DNA of 14,586 bases, from assembly GCA_903868845.1 (NCBI GenBank), contig CAIPWS010000014.1, positions 1 to 14,586 on the forward strand. Reading direction: 5' to 3'. This document shows, one piece after another, positions 12,678 through 14,586 of this stretch. Below the pieces are notes generated by a model that worked only from the letters and a program-made list of their open reading frames with translations, ran no database searches and had not been told where the DNA came from. The DNA is from an uncultured bacterium (GTDB taxonomy: Bacteria; Patescibacteriota; Minisyncoccia; Phycocordibacterales; PALSA-1337). Numbering within the stretch: position 1 is the stretch's first letter; every line of letters begins with the position of its first letter. The translations under genes were made by a program, and so were the position numbers.

Positions 12678-12833
12678 TTATTTCTTAGCCTCCTTGAAAA
12701 CGACGTGCTTGCGGAGTTTGGCGCTGTACTTCTTGAGTTCTATCTTGCGCTCGACCAACTTCTTGTTTTTGCGTGTAAAATAAGTCTCTCCTGTGGACTT
12801 ATTGCGTAGCTGTATGAGTGAATCTTGTGACAT
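12678..12833 (-). CDS. rpmG: 50S ribosomal protein bL33
   Basis: 51 aa: MSQDSLIQLRNKSTGETYF, then TRKNKKLVERKIELKKYSAK, then LRKHVVFKEAKK. This matches bL33 in length and pattern: an N-terminal strand, the STGETYFTRKNK segment and the basic C-terminal KYSAKLRKHVVFKE. bL33 sits near the E site of the large subunit. The zinc-binding Cys pairs of some bL33 proteins are absent, so this is the zinc-independent (C-minus) form. A good promoter with 17-bp spacing lies upstream; the predicted leader is about 14-17 nt and has no SD. It is monocistronic or cotranscribed into the HTH remnant 28 bp downstream. It is followed, on the upstream side, by the terminator of the secreted-protein gene. Confidence 0.93.
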   Translation of the reverse strand: MSQDSLIQLRNKSTGETYFTRKNKKLVERKIELKKYSAKLRKHVVFKEAKK

Positions 12834-12856
12834 ATATTTAAGGTTAGTGAGCCTGT

Positions 12857-12885
12857 AATATAGCTCATATCTAGGAAAAGTGCAA
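12857..12885 (-). promoter_or_regulatory. rpmG promoter
   Basis: On the minus strand TTGCAC (12880-12885), a 17-bp spacer and TATATT (12857-12862). The predicted start near 12850 gives a leader of about 17 nt. Confidence 0.65.
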
Positions 12886-12935
12886 GGCGTATGTTTGACG
12901 TGTACTAGGTCATATATATGCGCGTACCTGATACG

Positions 12936-12996
12936 AAAAAGGCCATAGTGGTGCTGAGGGCGGGACTATTCCCAACCCCCAGCACGCACCACGGCC
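12936..12996 (-). terminator. Long intrinsic terminator after the secreted-protein gene
   Basis: On the minus strand GGCC-TGGTG-TGCTG (from 12996 leftwards) pairs with CAGCA-CACCA-GGCC (ending 12941), with small bulges and a G/C-rich loop, followed by TTTTT (12936-12940). It clearly belongs to the gene ending at 13064. Confidence 0.8.
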
Positions 12997-13063
12997 TCAC
13001 CTCACCAGGCTCACCCTTGCACCAATTCACCACTAAAGGTCTTGTTTCCATTCGTTACGGAGT

Positions 13064-14104
13064 CTACGGCGTCTGCGGGTACTCCGGTACCCAGATTGAG
13101 TTATCGAACTCCATGTTGTCCACGAACATGAACTCGACATTCCACTCACCGGGTCCAGGCGACGCAACCAGTTGTGAACCGGTGCCACGAAGGCGTGAGA
13201 TGACTTTCATGCCGCCGCCGACTTGGGTAGATATCATGAGGTTCGGGAACCGTGTAATCAAACGGTTGAGGTTCGGGTCGTACTTCGACACCAGAATATT
13301 AACCGTGATCGCATGCCGCGTCTTGATGTATCCCACCGGCTTCTTGTAAAGAAACGATCCTTCAAGCTTCGGCTCCGCGTCGGTAGCGACTGGCATATTG
13401 CTGAAACCAACCTGGCCAGCGAGCGGGCTGACATTCTCTTCGGAAACCGTCGCCGACAACGGATAGTAACGACCAGTTCCATTCCGGAACGTCACCGCGA
13501 GTCCGCCGTTACGTGCCTGCACGTCCTCCTGCGGAAACGAGATTTGGCCGTTGATCACAACGAGGTCAATGTTTGTTATATACTGACCGTCGTAACTCCT
13601 CGCGATAACCGCGGCGCGCTCGACATTGTCGAGGATGGGCAAAGCAACAAGGTCGAACATGAACGGTTTTTCATTTGCACCGCCCTTGCCGAAATATCCA
13701 GTATTTGCCCAGTAGATCATTCGACCTGAACTGTCCGTCAGCCGTGCCTGCTTGGTAATGTAACTATTCGGGTCGCGCAAGCTAAACGTCAGCTTTGCAG
13801 CTTTCACTTGCTGCATACCATCGACCGCATTGATGCACTTGCCTGACAAATGCGTTTCTTGCGCGGCTTCACCGATATTGATCGAGTTTCCCCAGACATC
13901 CAACGACCAGGTCGTCGGGGCTTGAGAAGCACTCATCTCGAAGGCCGACACATTCGTGAGAATGGTAGCGATCGTGTCGGGAGTGAATGCCGAGTAATTC
14001 GACACGGGCACTGCACCGCCAGCGGCGAGCACTGAGCTGCCAAGCCAGACGAGTGCCAAAGCAATCACTGATGCCAGACTGATAATGTTGAGATTCTTTT
14101 TCAT
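13064..14104 (-). CDS. Secreted hypothetical protein, 346 aa
   Basis: Function not recognised. The N-terminus is a clear Sec signal peptide: MKKNLNIIS, a hydrophobic core ASVIALALVWLG, then SSVLA-AGG as a likely cleavage site. The mature part looks beta-rich (alternating hydrophobic residues, many Gly/Asn/Asp turns), with segments such as WSLDVWGNSINIGEAA, IYWANTGYFGKGG and LVVINGQISF. It has a single Cys (GKCINA), so no internal disulphide. It has no cell-wall anchor or C-terminal membrane helix, so it is probably released or bound non-covalently. The ATG at 14104 is chosen over 14140 because GGAGG lies just before it and the signal peptide starts there. The coding region is visibly GC-richer than the liv binding-protein genes, and it carries its own strong terminator, consistent with a separate origin. 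Confidence 0.75.
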   Translation of the reverse strand: MKKNLNIISLASVIALALVWLGSSVLAAGGAVPVSNYSAFTPDTIATILTNVSAFEMSASQAPTTWSLDVWGNSINIGEAAQETHLSGKCINAVDGMQQVKAAKLTFSLRDPNSYITKQARLTDSSGRMIYWANTGYFGKGGANEKPFMFDLVALPILDNVERAAVIARSYDGQYITNIDLVVINGQISFPQEDVQARNGGLAVTFRNGTGRYYPLSATVSEENVSPLAGQVGFSNMPVATDAEPKLEGSFLYKKPVGYIKTRHAITVNILVSKYDPNLNRLITRFPNLMISTQVGGGMKVISRLRGTGSQLVASPGPGEWNVEFMFVDNMEFDNSIWVPEYPQTP

Positions 14105-14220
14105 AATCCTCCACTTTCCTCCAGACAACCGAAATTGCACCTATAGACCACGTCATGTTTGCAGCATGGATTTGCGTCCATTACTACCTAGAACAAGACT
14201 GTGAATGGCTTTCAAGGTAC

Positions 14221-14242
14221 AAAAAAGAGGCTTTTAAGCCCC
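14221..14242 (-). terminator. Intrinsic terminator, minus strand, of unclear client
   Basis: On the minus strand GGGGCT (14242-14237), loop TAAA and AGCCTC (14232-14227) are followed by TTTTTT (14226-14221). No minus-strand gene is visible upstream of it within the window. It may shield the secreted-protein gene from antisense transcription off the alr region. Confidence 0.55.
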
Positions 14243-14330
14243 ACTTTCCTACTCTGACGCTAGCACAAATGACGTACCTTGTCAACACTTTCAACTTTCT
14301 ACTTGTAACTTTTCACTCTCTTCTTGCTCC

Positions 14331-14359
14331 TTGTGCTGCCCATACAATGAGACTACAAT
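14331..14359 (+). promoter_or_regulatory. alr promoter, predicted leaderless
   Basis: TTGTGC (14331-14336), a 17-bp spacer and TACAAT (14354-14359). Six bases (gaaact) separate the hexamer from the alr ATG at 14366, which places +1 on the A of the start codon. Confidence 0.6.
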
Positions 14360-14365
14360 GAAACT

Positions 14366-14586
14366 ATGGACCGCCTATTCAAATGGATACACAATCGTCG
14401 TTTTCCATATGATCCACTTATAACAGTAGAGATATCTAGATCGTGCCTCATTCACAACTTAAATGAGTTCAGAAAAATCTCCCCAGGCCTCGTTGCTCCA
14501 GTACTGAAAGCAAATGCATACGGCCACGGAATTGTGGAGGTTGCAGACATTTTGGAAAAAGAAAATTGGGCATATGGTCCAGATAG
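14366..14586 (+). CDS. alr: Alanine racemase, N-terminal part (runs off the window)
   Basis: 73 codons of the N-terminus are present. The enzyme interconverts L- and D-alanine with pyridoxal phosphate and supplies D-Ala for peptidoglycan. The family opening is clear: ITVEISRSCLIHNLNEFRK followed by PVLKANAYGHG, in which K48 is the residue that forms the Schiff base with PLP, and then GIVEVADILEKENWAYG. The N-terminal extension before ITVEIS (about 18 residues) is slightly longer than usual. The ATG at 14366 is chosen because the frame and promoter spacing agree; there is no SD and the mRNA is predicted to be leaderless. The gene continues past the window end, so completeness cannot be judged. 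Confidence 0.93.
   Translation, partial: MDRLFKWIHNRRFPYDPLITVEISRSCLIHNLNEFRKISPGLVAPVLKANAYGHGIVEVADILEKENWAYGPD

Larger units (their letters stand above)
14105..14365. other. Divergent intergenic region between secreted-protein gene and alr
   Basis: This 261-bp gap holds the minus-strand terminator at 14221-14242, the alr promoter at 14331-14359, and AACTTTCTACTT (14293-14304), the reverse complement of a 12-nt string in the livH-livM gap (6134-6145). I found no convincing promoter for the secreted-protein gene and no small ORF that I would support. Confidence 0.4.

Noticed and set aside
12918-13349. Plus-strand ORF of 143 codons spanning the terminator and 3' part of the secreted-protein gene
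   Set aside because: Runs through a clear terminator hairpin and antisense to a supported gene.
13223-13729. Plus-strand ORF of 168 codons inside the secreted-protein gene
   Set aside because: Antisense shadow in GC-richer sequence. The minus-strand ORF has SD, signal peptide and terminator; this one has none.
1-14586. CRISPR array, insertion sequence or prophage structural genes
   Set aside because: I found no regularly spaced repeats, no transposase and no phage structural motifs. The only clear long repeat is the duplicated start of two binding-protein genes.

Overview
The window looks like a chromosome segment of an ultra-small bacterium of the Patescibacteria/CPR type, probably Parcubacteria-like. 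This is an inference: substrate-binding proteins carry an uncleaved N-terminal membrane anchor instead of a lipobox; several genes start with no Shine-Dalgarno (SD) and appear leaderless; there is an HTH protein of a family I associate with Parcubacteria; hypothetical proteins are many. No taxonomic marker settles it.

Layout, left to right. 30-236 (-): small protein behind a promoter holding a 20-bp perfect palindrome. 341-2938 (-): livF, livG and a Liv substrate-binding protein. 3114-4307 (+): 397-aa unknown protein. 4440-4799 (-): 119-aa unknown protein with a strong SD. 4980-5226 (+): a tRNA-like hairpin element, then a promoter-RNA-terminator unit that looks like a small RNA gene. 5237-7011 (-): the permeases livM and livH. 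7098-7223 (+): a 41-aa basic protein with its own promoter and terminator. 7307-11109 (-): three more Liv-type binding proteins, one broken by a stop codon, plus a 106-aa unknown. 11159-11961 (-): a nucleotidyltransferase whose ATG directly follows the CCA of tRNA-Trp. 11991-12650 (-): an HTH gene broken by a stop. 12678-12833 (-): rpmG (bL33). 13064-14104 (-): a secreted, GC-richer unknown protein. 14366-end (+): start of alanine racemase (alr).

The core is a branched-chain/hydrophobic amino-acid ABC importer: binding proteins capture substrate outside the membrane, LivH/LivM form the channel, LivG/LivF hydrolyse ATP. The usual K-H-M-G-F order is kept along the minus strand, but unrelated cassettes, mostly on the plus strand, separate K from H and M from the last K-G-F group.

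The most striking pattern is two styles of gene start. Several liv and housekeeping genes have a -10 hexamer exactly 6 nt before the start codon, which predicts leaderless mRNA. The inserted or orphan genes (41-aa, 119-aa, secreted) have strong SD sequences instead. A tRNA abutting an ATG, a palindrome in a promoter spacer, a candidate small RNA and a D-armless tRNA-like element are the other points of interest.
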